Shown here: one piece after another, positions 20,739 through 28,785 of the stretch
Numbering within the stretch: position 1 is the first letter of the stretch
Layout: every line of letters begins with the position of its first letter
NCBI RefSeq assembly: GCF_005771675.1
Contig: NZ_VAJM01000004.1
Location: 62,001-126,000 of the forward strand
Direction of reading: 5' to 3'
Length of the DNA stretch: 64,000 bases
DNA from: Hymenobacter jeollabukensis
GTDB lineage: Bacteria > Bacteroidota > Bacteroidia > Cytophagales > Hymenobacteraceae
Program-made: the position numbers and the translations under genes
Notes under the pieces: model-generated
Told to the model about the DNA's origin: nothing
The model's database searches: none
What the model saw: the letters and a program-made list of their open reading frames with translations, nothing else

Positions 20739-21399
20739 TACCGCTACCGCCCCCGCCGCCACCGCGCCGCCGCTTTGGGAGCAGTACAAGGCCCAGCTGG
20801 AGTCGTACCGCGAGGCCAAGGTCAACTACGACCTGGACCGCGTGCACGAGTACACCGCCGAAACCGGCTGGCGCCTCGACGACTACCACACCGAGCTGCC
20901 CGCCGAAGCGCCCGGCCCGCCTGTGCCCGGCGGCTCGTTTGAGGCGGCCAAGCAGGTGCTGCTGAACTACTCCTTTCCGCCGCCCGACCTCATCACCGGC
21001 ATTTTCGTGCCCGATCAGCCCCTGGCCGAGCGCGTGATGCTGTTACGGGCGCAGTTCCTGTTCTTCAAGTTCTGGTTCGGCGTGCGCGTCGGGGGCGTCA
21101 CCGACGAGCAGCAGGACGCGCCCGACGGCCCCGAGCAGGTGTGGGGCTACAACTACCGCACCCTCGAAGGGCACTTCGAGAAGGGCCAGATTACCTTCAC
21201 CATCCACAAAAACCTGAAGACCGGCCAGGTGCGCTTTCAGGTGAAAGCCTATTCCCAGCCCGACCGTATCCGCAACATATTCTATCGCATCGGCTTCAAG
21301 CTGTTCGGCCGGAGCCTGCAGCGCAAGTTCGCCCGCGAGTCGATGAAGCGGATGCGGCTGTTGGTGGACGAAGCGCTGCGCAAGGGAGCGGATAAGTAG
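20725..21399 (+). CDS. DUF1990-like protein, second of a pair
   Basis: A 224-residue protein with no signal peptide. It contains PPGPPVPGGSFEAAKQVL-like and YSFPPPDLITGIFVPDQPL segments and GYNYRTLEGHFEKGQITF, echoing the TLEGH motif of the preceding protein; both appear to be DUF1990 relatives. The C-terminal helix is strongly basic (FGRSLQRKFARESMKRMRL). The 14-base overlap with its neighbour implies co-translation, so the two may form one complex. The function is unknown. Confidence 0.65.
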   Translation: MSAANTATAPAATAPPLWEQYKAQLESYREAKVNYDLDRVHEYTAETGWRLDDYHTELPAEAPGPPVPGGSFEAAKQVLLNYSFPPPDLITGIFVPDQPLAERVMLLRAQFLFFKFWFGVRVGGVTDEQQDAPDGPEQVWGYNYRTLEGHFEKGQITFTIHKNLKTGQVRFQVKAYSQPDRIRNIFYRIGFKLFGRSLQRKFARESMKRMRLLVDEALRKGADK

Positions 21400-21474
21400 G
21401 CCGTCATACTGCTACCCAGGCTCGTCAGGCCGGGCGGAGCCGTAGCATCCTGCGGGCTGGCTTTATACCCTCGT

Positions 21475-21780
21475 TTACTCCCGAAACAGCCGCTTATCGG
21501 CCCAGAACGTGCCCAGCGGTACCACCGAAGCCGCAAAGGCCAGCAGCGCCTTGCGCATGGACCAGCCGTATTCCAGGGCCGCACCGATAACCAGCAGCAC
21601 GTAAAGCACGAACAGCGCCCCGTGCGCCATGCCTACGTGGCGCACGGCCGCGGGCTGTCCGAAGATGTATTTCAGCGGCATGGCCACGCCCAGCAGCACC
21701 AGAAACGAGAGGCCTTCGAGAAACCCGACCACCCGCAGGCGGCCCAGAGAAGTAGAAAACAGGGAAAACAGCATCGGCAT
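21475..21780 (-). CDS. DUF3817 family small membrane protein
   Basis: A 101-residue protein with about three membrane helices (GFLEGLSFLVLLGVAMPL, GMAHGALFVLYVLLVIGAAL, LLAFAASVVPLGTF). RVVGFLEGLSFLVLLGVAMP and the VRHVGMAHGALF block are typical of DUF3817. The role is unknown. It is divergent from the alcohol dehydrogenase gene. Confidence 0.8.
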   Translation of the reverse strand: MPMLFSLFSTSLGRLRVVGFLEGLSFLVLLGVAMPLKYIFGQPAAVRHVGMAHGALFVLYVLLVIGAALEYGWSMRKALLAFAASVVPLGTFWADKRLFRE

Positions 21781-21799
21781 ACCAACAAAACCTTCCCGG

Positions 21800-21807
21800 C
21801 AAAGGTA
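21800..21807 (-). promoter_or_regulatory. Predicted -7 box for the DUF3817 gene
   Basis: On the minus strand this reads TACCTTTG, a TAnnTTTG match 19 bases before the start codon at 21780. No TTG lies at the expected distance upstream. Confidence 0.4.
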
Positions 21808-21875
21808 CCACCATCCACCGGCGCGCTAGCCACCCGCGCCGTTGATAGTTGTCATTCCTGACGTAACCTCCCAAT

Positions 21876-22919
21876 ATGACCGAGACCAAAGCCTACGCCG
21901 CCCAATCACCGACTACCCCGCTGGCCCCGTTCCGCCTGGAGCGCCGCGCCGTGGGCCCGCACGACGTGCAAATCGAAATCCTGTACTGCGGCGTGTGCCA
22001 CAGCGACGTGCACCAGGCCCGCGACGAATGGGGCGGCTCGACCTTTCCCATGGTGCCCGGCCACGAAATCGTGGGCCGCGTGACCGAAGTGGGCGCCGAG
22101 GTGCGCAAGTTCCAGACCGGCGACCTGGTGGGCGTGGGCTGCATGGTGGACACCTGCCGCACCTGCCACAACTGCCAGGACGGCCTGGAGCAGTACTGCG
22201 AAACGCACATCAGCTTCACCTACAACAGCACCCTGCAGGACCGCACCACGCGCACCCACGGCGGCTACTCTCAGCAAATCGTGGTGGACGAAAACTACGT
22301 GCTGCGCGTGTCCGACCGGCTGCCGCTGGCGGGCGTGGCCCCGCTGCTCTGCGCCGGCATCACCACCTATTCGCCGCTGAAGCACTGGGGCGCCGGTCCC
22401 GGCAAGCGCGTGGGCGTGGTGGGCCTGGGCGGCCTGGGCCACATGGCCGTGAAGCTGGGGGCCGCCATGGGTGCCGAAGTCACCGTGCTCAGCACCTCGC
22501 CCGCCAAGGAAGCCGATGCCCGCGCCCTGGGCGCCCACCGCTTCGTGGTAACCCGCGACGCCGCCGCGCTCAAGCAGGAGCGCAACTACTTCGACCTGAT
22601 CATCAACACCGTCGGCTCCAACATCGACCTGAACCCCTACCTCACGCTGCTGCGCCTCGACGGCACGATGGTGATGGTGGGCCTGCCGCCCACGCCCCCG
22701 CAGGTCGGCATCTTCCCGCTGGTGGGGCAGCGCCGCAGCCTGGCCGGCTCGCACATCGGCGGCATTGCCGAAACCCAGGAAATGCTCGATTTCTGCGCCG
22801 AGCACGGCATCGTGTCCGACGTGGAAGTCATTCCGATGAGCTCCATCAACGAGGCCTACGAGCGGATGCTGCGCAGCGACGTGAAGTACCGTTTCGTCAT
22901 CGACCTGGCCACGCTGTAG
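21876..22919 (+). CDS. Zinc-dependent NAD(P) alcohol dehydrogenase (CAD/YahK-like)
   Basis: A 347-residue medium-chain dehydrogenase. The catalytic zinc site is CGVCHSDVHQ plus PGHEIVGRV; the structural zinc cysteines are in CRTCHNCQDGLEQYC; the Rossmann motif is GLGGLGHMAVKLG. This pattern is that of the cinnamyl alcohol dehydrogenase/YahK group, NADPH-linked aldehyde reductases with broad substrates. It is monocistronic, followed by a strong terminator inside an inverted repeat. Confidence 0.9.
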   Translation: MTETKAYAAQSPTTPLAPFRLERRAVGPHDVQIEILYCGVCHSDVHQARDEWGGSTFPMVPGHEIVGRVTEVGAEVRKFQTGDLVGVGCMVDTCRTCHNCQDGLEQYCETHISFTYNSTLQDRTTRTHGGYSQQIVVDENYVLRVSDRLPLAGVAPLLCAGITTYSPLKHWGAGPGKRVGVVGLGGLGHMAVKLGAAMGAEVTVLSTSPAKEADARALGAHRFVVTRDAAALKQERNYFDLIINTVGSNIDLNPYLTLLRLDGTMVMVGLPPTPPQVGIFPLVGQRRSLAGSHIGGIAETQEMLDFCAEHGIVSDVEVIPMSSINEAYERMLRSDVKYRFVIDLATL

Positions 22920-22955
22920 GTGTTGGATGAGCAAATGTGCGGATGAAACAAGGTC

Positions 22956-23169
22956 GTCATCCTGGGCCTTAGCGAAGGACCTTCCTCGAACCGCGCACTG
23001 CCGCTGCCAACAACGAGCAGACGGCTTTTCAGCAACCATAATAATGCCGAAGCGCAGCCCCGACTTGGGGGCTGCGCTTCTTTTTTGCTGTAGCAGCAGA
23101 GGGTTGGCGCTTGGACTATAGCGGCGGTGCGAGGTTCGAGGAAGGTCCTTCGCTAAGGCTCAGGATGAC
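22956..23169. repeat. Intergenic inverted repeat (GTCATCC/GAAGGACC type) enclosing a terminator
   Basis: The arms are about 40 bases (22956-22995 and 23130-23169) with only two mismatches seen. The left arm starts GTCATCCTGGGCCTTAGCG and the right arm ends with its complement, GGATGAC. The approximately 135-base interior contains a complete terminator hairpin. The outer ends match those at 24-93. Confidence 0.8.
23049..23086 (+). terminator. Strong terminator after the alcohol dehydrogenase
   Basis: A 13-bp perfect stem (23049-23061 with 23068-23080) with a 6-base loop is followed by six T residues. Confidence 0.9.
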
Positions 23170-23183
23170 GGGTTGGGGTGAGC

Positions 23184-23696
23184 TTACCGCACCTCGTACG
23201 CACAGCGGAACGAGCCCTCAAAGACTAGTTTCTTGGCCGTTTTCGGCGCGCTGGTGGAGCAGGCCACGGCTCGGAACGTGCCCGTCAGAATCTGCCGCTT
23301 GGTATCCACGGCCGTCACGCGCACCTCGCCCTGGTTCACCCCGCAGGCCTGCGACTCGGCCACGTCGTTGCCCACCCGGTAAGTAGCTTCCGTCACGTGG
23401 GCGCTCAGGATTTCCTTGAAGCGGTACACCGCCGGCATGGGCTTGAACTCGTCGACCAGGATGGTCAGGCCCGGGTCGTCGGGGGCGTCGCGGCGGATCA
23501 GGTTTAGGGTAAGCACCTTGCCCGCGCCGGGCGACACCTCGATGCGCGAATACGCCGTGTCGACGGGTACGGCCGTGCCGTTCAGGCGCAGGGTGAGGCG
23601 GTGGGGCAGGGGCGCCTGCCGGGGCGGGTGGCTGGCGGCCGTCAGGGCCAGCAGGCCCAAAAAAGAAAGCGGGCGAAGCCGACGTAGTGCAAGCAT
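23184..23696 (-). CDS. Exported hypothetical protein
   Basis: A 170-residue protein with a signal peptide (MLALRRLRPLSFLGLLALTA). The start at 23696 is chosen for that signal; the open frame reaches 23930 but runs over the cytochrome terminator. The body (LTLRLNGTAVPVDTAYSRIEV, TATYRVGN-like, RILTGTF-like, FEGSFRCAYEVR) is all-beta in character and resembles small DUF6252-like exported proteins of Bacteroidota. Two Cys (QACGVNQGE and AVACSTSAP) may form a disulphide. The function is unknown. Confidence 0.6.
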   Translation of the reverse strand: MLALRRLRPLSFLGLLALTAASHPPRQAPLPHRLTLRLNGTAVPVDTAYSRIEVSPGAGKVLTLNLIRRDAPDDPGLTILVDEFKPMPAVYRFKEILSAHVTEATYRVGNDVAESQACGVNQGEVRVTAVDTKRQILTGTFRAVACSTSAPKTAKKLVFEGSFRCAYEVR

Positions 23697-23784
23697 GTGG
23701 ATAACCGTGGGGAAAAGGGCGGGCCGATGCCGAAAATACGACGCCGGCCGCGAAGCCCTCAACGCAAAACCGTGCCACGGCCAC

Positions 23785-23843
23785 ATAAAAGCAACCGGCC
23801 CGGCGGCGGCGAAACGTCGGGTTTCGCGGCCACCGGGCCGGTA
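23785..23843 (-). terminator. Terminator of the cytochrome b gene
   Basis: A 10-bp perfect stem ACCGGCCCGG/CCGGGCCGGT (23794-23803 with 23833-23842) lies about 20 bases past the cytochrome stop. On the minus strand it is followed by GCTTTTATG. Confidence 0.65.
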
Positions 23844-23860
23844 AGCGGGCTTGGGCAGTT

Positions 23861-24538
23861 CTACTTGCGGATTTCGCCGCCGTGAATCATGTCGGAGGTG
23901 ATGTTTTTGTCCTTGTTCAGCTCGGCCCACACCACCCCGCCTAAGTGCGCCACGATGAAGGCGATGATGAGGTACATGTTCACGTTGTGGATTTCCTTCA
24001 CCGTATGCTCGATTTTGTGCAGGGCTTCCACGTCGTCGGCATACACCAGGATGAGGCCGGTCACCACCATCACCGTCAGCATCAGGTAGAACAGCAGGTA
24101 CGAGTACTTCACCAGCACCGAGTGCCGCAGCCGGAACGACTCGGCCGGCGCGTCCTGCTGGTGCTCCTTGGAGCGGCGCAGGCGGTGCGCGAAGCGCTGC
24201 AGCGTGGGCGCGGCCAGCTCGGCCACCAGACGCCAGCCCAGCAGCACGGCCAGCGTCACGCCCAGGTAGATGTGCCAGTCCCAGATGCGGTGGCTGACCA
24301 GGCCGCCAATGCCGCGCAGCTGCTCTTTGCTGGCCTCCACGCCCTGCTCGTGCAGGCGCTCCTGCACCTTGGGCAGCAGCCCGCGCATGTTGATGATGAC
24401 CTTCAGGAACAGAATGGTGCTCAGCAGGCCCGCAATGACGGCGGCGTTGCCCCAGTGCCAGATGCGCAGGGCGCCGGAGTATTTCTTGGTGGCCGGGGCG
24501 TCGGCGGCGGCGGTTGGCGTAGCTTCAGGATGAGCCAT
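23861..24538 (-). CDS. Cytochrome b561 / b-type cytochrome membrane protein
   Basis: A 225-residue inner-membrane protein with four predicted helices, resembling the di-haem cytochrome b subunit of hydrogenases and cytochrome b561. Candidate haem ligands are His in RIWHWGNAAVIAG, WDWHIYLGVTLAV, VKEIHNVNMYLII and IVAHLGGVVW. The N-terminal 20 residues are Ala/Pro-rich and cytoplasmic. Its redox partner is not encoded nearby, so the electron path is unknown. It is monocistronic. Confidence 0.8.
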   Translation of the reverse strand: MAHPEATPTAAADAPATKKYSGALRIWHWGNAAVIAGLLSTILFLKVIINMRGLLPKVQERLHEQGVEASKEQLRGIGGLVSHRIWDWHIYLGVTLAVLLGWRLVAELAAPTLQRFAHRLRRSKEHQQDAPAESFRLRHSVLVKYSYLLFYLMLTVMVVTGLILVYADDVEALHKIEHTVKEIHNVNMYLIIAFIVAHLGGVVWAELNKDKNITSDMIHGGEIRK

Positions 24539-24627
24539 GAATCAGGAGCGTAGTAAAGACGGAAGCGTGCAAGATAGGCGAGAGGGCTGTTTCCGCAACC
24601 AAGTTCAGCTCCAGCGCAGCTTAGCCG

Positions 24628-24738
24628 GTCATGTCGAGCGCAGCCGAGACATCTCGCTCGGGTACTAATCTTTTCGTTGAACAACTGATTTACTACTTGG
24701 CGTCAGCACGCGAGATGTCTCGACAAGCTCGACATGAC
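24628..24738. repeat. Intergenic inverted repeat, GTCATGTCGAGC/GAGACATCTCGC type
   Basis: The left arm starts GTCATGTCGAGCGCAGCCGA at 24628; the right arm ends at 24738 with its near-complement (GCGAGATGTCTCG, then CTCGACATGAC). The arms are about 30 bases with a few mismatches. The interior includes TTCGTTGAACA, a stretch also present in the element at 50840. Confidence 0.75.
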
Positions 24739-24771
24739 GGCCATTTTCGGTAGCCAAGGATTCCTGCCAGT

Positions 24772-26007
24772 TTACGCCGACTGCGAAGTCTCCACTTCAG
24801 CTTCGGTGGGCTGGGGCACGCGGCCGGGGTAGGCGCGCAGTCCGGCGGCTAGGCAGTCCATGGCCGCGTTGATGGCCGGCTGGTTGATGACGTAGGCCAG
24901 GCGCACCTCGTTGTGGCCGGCGCCGGGTGTGGCGTAAAAGCCCGCCGCGGGCGAAATCATGGTGGTGCGGCCCTGGTAGCTGAATTCCTCCAGCAGCCAC
25001 TGCGCAAACCGCTCGGCGCTGTCGACGGGCAGGCGGGCCATGATGTAGAAGGCGCCGCTGGGGGTAGGGCACTCCACGCCGGGCATGGCGCGCAGGCGCT
25101 GCAGCACCAGGTCGCGGCGGGCGCGGTACTCGGCCCGGGTGTGGTCGAAGTAGCTGGGTGGCAGCTCGGCGGCGGCTTCGGCAAACAGCTGCCCCAGGCC
25201 GGGCGGGCTCACCCGCAGCTGGGCGAACTTGAAGGCGGCCTGGTACAGCGCCTTGTTCTTGGTCACGAAAGCCCCGATGCGGGCTCCGCAGGCGCTGTAG
25301 CGCTTCGAGATGGTGTCGAGCACCACCACGTGCTCGGCCGCGCCGGGCAGCTGCAGCGGACTGACAAACTCGGCGTCGTAGCAAAACTCCCGGTAGGCCT
25401 CGTCGGAGAGCAGGTACAGGTCGTGCTGCTGGCAGAGCTGCAGCAGCTGCGCCAGCTCGTCGCGGCGGTACACGTAGCCGGTGGGGTTGTTGGGGTTGCA
25501 GATCAGAATGGCCCGGGTGCGCTCGGTTACGCGGGCTGCCAGCTCCTCGATGGGCGGCAGCCGGAAGCCTTCGTCGAGGTAGGAGGGCACGGGCACCACG
25601 CGCACGCCGGTAGCCTCGGCAAAGCCTAGGTAGGGGCCGTAGAACGGCTCGGGAATGATGACTTCGTCGCCGGGATTGAAGCAGCACATGAAGGCAAACA
25701 GCAGGGCCTCGGAGCCGCCGGTCGTCACCAGGATGTCATCGGCCACCACCGGCATGCCGATGCGCTGGTAGTAGCCGGCCAGCTTGTGGCGGTAGCTGGG
25801 GTAGCCGGCCGTGGGGCTGTACTCCAGCACCCGAATCTGGGCCTGCTGCACGGCCGCCAGCATGGTCGGCGGCGTCTCGATGTCGGGCTGGCCGATGTTG
25901 AGGTGCAGCACGTGCACGCCGCGGGCTTTGGCCGCGTCGGCGTAGGGCGTGAGCTTTCGATAAGGCGAGAAGGGCAGCGCCAGGCCGCGGTCAGAGAGTT
26001 GGGGCAT
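24772..26007 (-). CDS. Pyridoxal-phosphate aminotransferase, class I fold
   Basis: A 411-residue aspartate-aminotransferase-like enzyme. The PLP lysine is Lys235 in DTISKRYSACGARIG. NPNNPTGYVY and the GGSEALLFAF phosphate-binding region are intact, as is SDEAYREFCY. SPTAGYPSYRHKLAGYYQ matches the substrate-proximal N-terminal block. Probable reaction: transamination between an amino acid (Asp/aromatic/Ala) and 2-oxoglutarate; the exact donor cannot be told. It is transcribed alone. Confidence 0.9.
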   Translation of the reverse strand: MPQLSDRGLALPFSPYRKLTPYADAAKARGVHVLHLNIGQPDIETPPTMLAAVQQAQIRVLEYSPTAGYPSYRHKLAGYYQRIGMPVVADDILVTTGGSEALLFAFMCCFNPGDEVIIPEPFYGPYLGFAEATGVRVVPVPSYLDEGFRLPPIEELAARVTERTRAILICNPNNPTGYVYRRDELAQLLQLCQQHDLYLLSDEAYREFCYDAEFVSPLQLPGAAEHVVVLDTISKRYSACGARIGAFVTKNKALYQAAFKFAQLRVSPPGLGQLFAEAAAELPPSYFDHTRAEYRARRDLVLQRLRAMPGVECPTPSGAFYIMARLPVDSAERFAQWLLEEFSYQGRTTMISPAAGFYATPGAGHNEVRLAYVINQPAINAAMDCLAAGLRAYPGRVPQPTEAEVETSQSA

Positions 26008-26053
26008 GGTCCTAAATATAAGTGCCCCGTGGTTGTTGAGCCGCTATCAGTGT

Positions 26054-26647
26054 TCAGTTAGACGCTAGGTCCTGCCAGGTCGGGCGCCGCCGAGTACCCG
26101 CTACCACCGCCTGAATGAGCCGTTGCGCATTTAAGTTGATGGGGTCATTCGGGGCCAAGCGGATGGCTTCGCTGATAGCCGCTACAGCCGCGTCGTCGTT
26201 CTCGTTCAGCAGCAGGTTGATGCTGTGGTTACAGTATAGGCCGGCGTCGTCGGGCCTTGCCCGCAGAGCCATAGCGGAGTATTTCACGGCTTCGGCAGGC
26301 GCCCCGGCATCGACTGCTGCAATGGATGCTTCGCGCAGCACATCCGCTTGCCCGGGATAAATGCGTGCCGCCTGGGCAAAGTGCTTCAAGGCTTCTTGCT
26401 GTTCCCGCAGGGCTTGGTACACCTTGCCGATGCTCCACAGCGTGGGCCAATGGTCGGGTAGCAGGGCCAGGCACTGTTGAAGGTGCTGCAACGCCTTACG
26501 CGCCTTGCGACGAGCCCAAAAGCCCGGCTTAGGCTGCGGCCGGCCGGAGCCATCTTCCAAAATAATAACTGATTGGGCTAGTGCGGTGCCCGCTTCAAAA
26601 TGCTGCTGAAACGCCGGAATCAGATGTTCGGGTAGCTCGTAGTGCAT
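26054..26647 (-). CDS. Tetratricopeptide-repeat protein
   Basis: A 197-residue cytoplasmic protein with about four TPR-like helix pairs: ARKALQHLQQCLALLPDHWP, LREQQEALKHFAQAARIYP, APAEAVKYSAMALRARPDD and NDDAAVAAISEAIRLAPND. Such proteins are protein-binding scaffolds; no partner is indicated by the context. The start at 26647 follows the terminator of the aldehyde dehydrogenase gene on the same strand. Confidence 0.75.
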   Translation of the reverse strand: MHYELPEHLIPAFQQHFEAGTALAQSVIILEDGSGRPQPKPGFWARRKARKALQHLQQCLALLPDHWPTLWSIGKVYQALREQQEALKHFAQAARIYPGQADVLREASIAAVDAGAPAEAVKYSAMALRARPDDAGLYCNHSINLLLNENDDAAVAAISEAIRLAPNDPINLNAQRLIQAVVAGTRRRPTWQDLASN

Positions 26648-26662
26648 GGATTAAAACAAATC

Positions 26663-26690
26663 GGTCCGGCCAAGATACCTTGGCCGGACC
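26663..26690 (-). terminator. Terminator of the aldehyde dehydrogenase gene
   Basis: A perfect 12-bp stem (26663-26674 with 26679-26690) with a 4-base loop lies 27 bases past the dehydrogenase stop. On the minus strand it is followed by GATTTGTTTTAA. Confidence 0.8.
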
Positions 26691-26717
26691 GAAATTCGGA
26701 GCAACGAGAGCTTACTT

Positions 26718-28262
26718 CTAAATCTTCTCTGGCAGCAGCGTCGCCTCCTCGTAGTTGCCGAGCACCGGCTCCGAGGCGGGGCCCTGGGTCACGGCTTCCA
26801 CCAGCAGCTTGCCGCCCACGAAGGCGCCCTTCCACGACTCGCCCAGGCCGCCGAACACTTCCTCCCGGTCGCCGCGCGAGCGGAGCTTGTTGATGCCCAT
26901 TTTGAAGGCGCGCACTTCCTTGGCCGTGCGCTGGGCCCACTTCTCGTCGTCGGAGGCCAAGGCGCCTACCAGCGCGCCGTTCGAGATGTTCATTTCGCCC
27001 ACCAGCTCCTCCACGCGGTCGACCAGCACGATGCTGTCGATGGGGCCGAAGGGCTCCTTGAAGTACAGCTCGCTCTGGCGCGGCAGGTTCACCAGGGCCC
27101 GCGGAGCACGGTAGGCCGACATATCCTGGCCGGGCAAAAACAGCGACTCGTCCAGCTTGCCCTCGTAGATGGGCGTGGCGCCGGTCTTCAGCGCGTCGGC
27201 GTAGAGGCGGTCGAGGTCCTCGGCCTGGCGGCGGTTGATGACGGGGCCGAAGGCGAGGTCGGCCAGCTTGTCGTCGGGGTTGTCGACCAGGGTTGGGTTG
27301 CCCACTTTCAGACTGCGGATGGCGTTCCAGTAGGTTTCGAGGAACTGCGGGAAGGCTGAACGCTGCACCACGAAGCGCACGTAGGCCGTGCAGCGCTGCT
27401 TGCCGTAGTCGTAGCCCTTCTTCAGCTGGTCGCCGAGCGCGTTCCAGTCGGAGAAATTCCAGATGCCGTAGGTGTTCACGCCCTCCATTTCCAGCATGTA
27501 GCGCTTGTGCACCGAGGCCAGCGCGTCGGCGATGTTGCGGCCGTTGTAGCGCCCGCCCACGAACGAGAGGCAGTCGATGGCCTGGTCTTTCACCAGCACG
27601 TCGCTCAGCTCGCCGCCCGAGCCGCTCACCAGCGTCACGGGCAGGCCGGCGCGGCGGGCTAGGGCGAAGGTCACGCTCAGCGAGATGAAGCCGCCGTCGG
27701 TGGGCGTTTTGGCCACGGCCGCGTTGCCGCAGAGCACCTGCACCAGCACCGCGTGCATCAGCACCGACATGGGGTAGTTCCAGGAGGCGATGTTGCTGAC
27801 CACGCCCAGCGGCTCACGCTTGCCGAGCATGCTCTCGATGTTGTCCACGTACCACTGCACGCCGTCGATGCAGCGGTCGATGTCGGTGAAACCCAGCTTG
27901 TAGGTTTTGCCGATTTCCCACATCAGCAGCTTGCCCACCAGCTCCACGTGGGCGCGCAGCTGGTCGAGGCAGTCCTGCACGCGGCGCTTCCGCTCGTCCA
28001 GGTCCACGCGGGCCCAGTCGGCGGCTTCCTTGTGAGCGGCCTGCACGGCGCGCAGGGCGGTGGTGCGGTCGAGCATGGGCAGCGCGCCCAGGGTGCTGCC
28101 GTCGATGGGCGAAACGAAGTCCTGGGGCTTGCCGGGCTCCTGCCAGCGGCCTTCCATCAGGTTCAGGTACTTGCCGTCCTGGTCGAAGATTTCGGGGGTA
28201 ACCTGCTTGACCTGGCGGATCAGCTCGACAAATTCAACCTGGGGGGAAACGATTTTAGCCAT
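26718..28262 (-). CDS. Divergent aldehyde dehydrogenase family protein
   Basis: A 514-residue ALDH-superfamily protein. The start at 28262 (MAKIVSPQVEFVELIRQVKQ) is preferred to an upstream start that adds 23 residues reading into the promoter region. The cofactor-binding block PLGVVSNIASWNYPMSVLMH is in the expected place. The catalytic Cys is probable in KQRCTAYVRFV and the Glu in LEMEGVNTYGIW, but the usual GGxSP-type and FxNxGQxC contexts are changed. It is a soluble NAD(P)-dependent dehydrogenase whose substrate I cannot assign. It is divergent from the pectin locus; a 523-base gap holds two putative LacI operators that could serve either side. Confidence 0.8.
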   Translation of the reverse strand: MAKIVSPQVEFVELIRQVKQVTPEIFDQDGKYLNLMEGRWQEPGKPQDFVSPIDGSTLGALPMLDRTTALRAVQAAHKEAADWARVDLDERKRRVQDCLDQLRAHVELVGKLLMWEIGKTYKLGFTDIDRCIDGVQWYVDNIESMLGKREPLGVVSNIASWNYPMSVLMHAVLVQVLCGNAAVAKTPTDGGFISLSVTFALARRAGLPVTLVSGSGGELSDVLVKDQAIDCLSFVGGRYNGRNIADALASVHKRYMLEMEGVNTYGIWNFSDWNALGDQLKKGYDYGKQRCTAYVRFVVQRSAFPQFLETYWNAIRSLKVGNPTLVDNPDDKLADLAFGPVINRRQAEDLDRLYADALKTGATPIYEGKLDESLFLPGQDMSAYRAPRALVNLPRQSELYFKEPFGPIDSIVLVDRVEELVGEMNISNGALVGALASDDEKWAQRTAKEVRAFKMGINKLRSRGDREEVFGGLGESWKGAFVGGKLLVEAVTQGPASEPVLGNYEEATLLPEKI

Positions 28263-28451
28263 GGAATGAAGGATGGGGGGCGAAACGTAGCCGCCCGCAA
28301 AATGGGGAAATGCCGGCAACCAACGGCGCACGGCCGTACGCCGGGCCCGGCCCGGGCGTTGCCGGCTGTATAACCGCCAAACGGCAGCGGTGGCCCGAAG
28401 AACGCAGAAAAAAATGGCGTAGCGGCGGGCTTACCCGCAGGATTCTTCTGA

Positions 28452-28473
28452 CAACGTTCCCGACAACGATTGC
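28452..28473. promoter_or_regulatory. LacI-type operator, distal site before susC1
   Basis: CAACGTT and AACGATTG arms separated by 6 bases (CCCGAC). The site is 313 bases before the first susC start. It shares the same arms and spacing with the sites at 28632, 37539 and 39949. Confidence 0.65.
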
Positions 28474-28631
28474 AGAAAAAGTAATATTCATCCGGGCCAG
28501 CCGCAGCCGGCTGGACAAGGCCGCCGCGCGGTTTTGGCGCAATGCCTCCGGTAGAAGTCCTATTACGCGGCCAGCTTCCAATAGTGAGGACTCACCCGGG
28601 GCGCCGCCGGTCCGGAAAAGTGGGCCGCTGG

Positions 28632-28653
28632 GAACGTTCCCGATAACGATTGC
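28632..28653. promoter_or_regulatory. LacI-type operator, proximal site before susC1
   Basis: GAACGTT and AACGATTG arms with spacer CCCGAT. The outer sequence also makes the 12-base palindrome GGGAACGTTCCC (28630-28641). It lies 133 bases before susC1, close enough to cover a promoter, with the distal site 180 bases upstream offering possible looping. Confidence 0.7.
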
Positions 28654-28785
28654 ATAAAAAAAACGCGTTTGGCGCGGTCCGATGGCCCCTTTCCGGGCTG
28701 ACCTTAAACGCACTGAAGCCGACTCCCACCCAGGTCGACCTCGTCCGCGAAGAGCCTCTTTCCCACCTCTTAATACATCCAGTAC

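Larger units (their letters stand above)
28263..28785. other. Divergent intergenic region before the first SusC
   Basis: This 523-base region separates the aldehyde dehydrogenase (minus) from the first susC (plus). It contains two copies of the operator-like motif (28452-28473 and 28632-28653), about 180 bases apart, each followed by an A-rich stretch. The open minus-strand frame crossing it (to 28794) has no plausible start or protein character. No clear TAnnTTTG box was found. Confidence 0.6.

Noticed and set aside
22956-23169. Insertion sequence or composite transposon from the long terminal arms
   Set aside because: The interior is only about 135 bases and holds a terminator, with no transposase frame.
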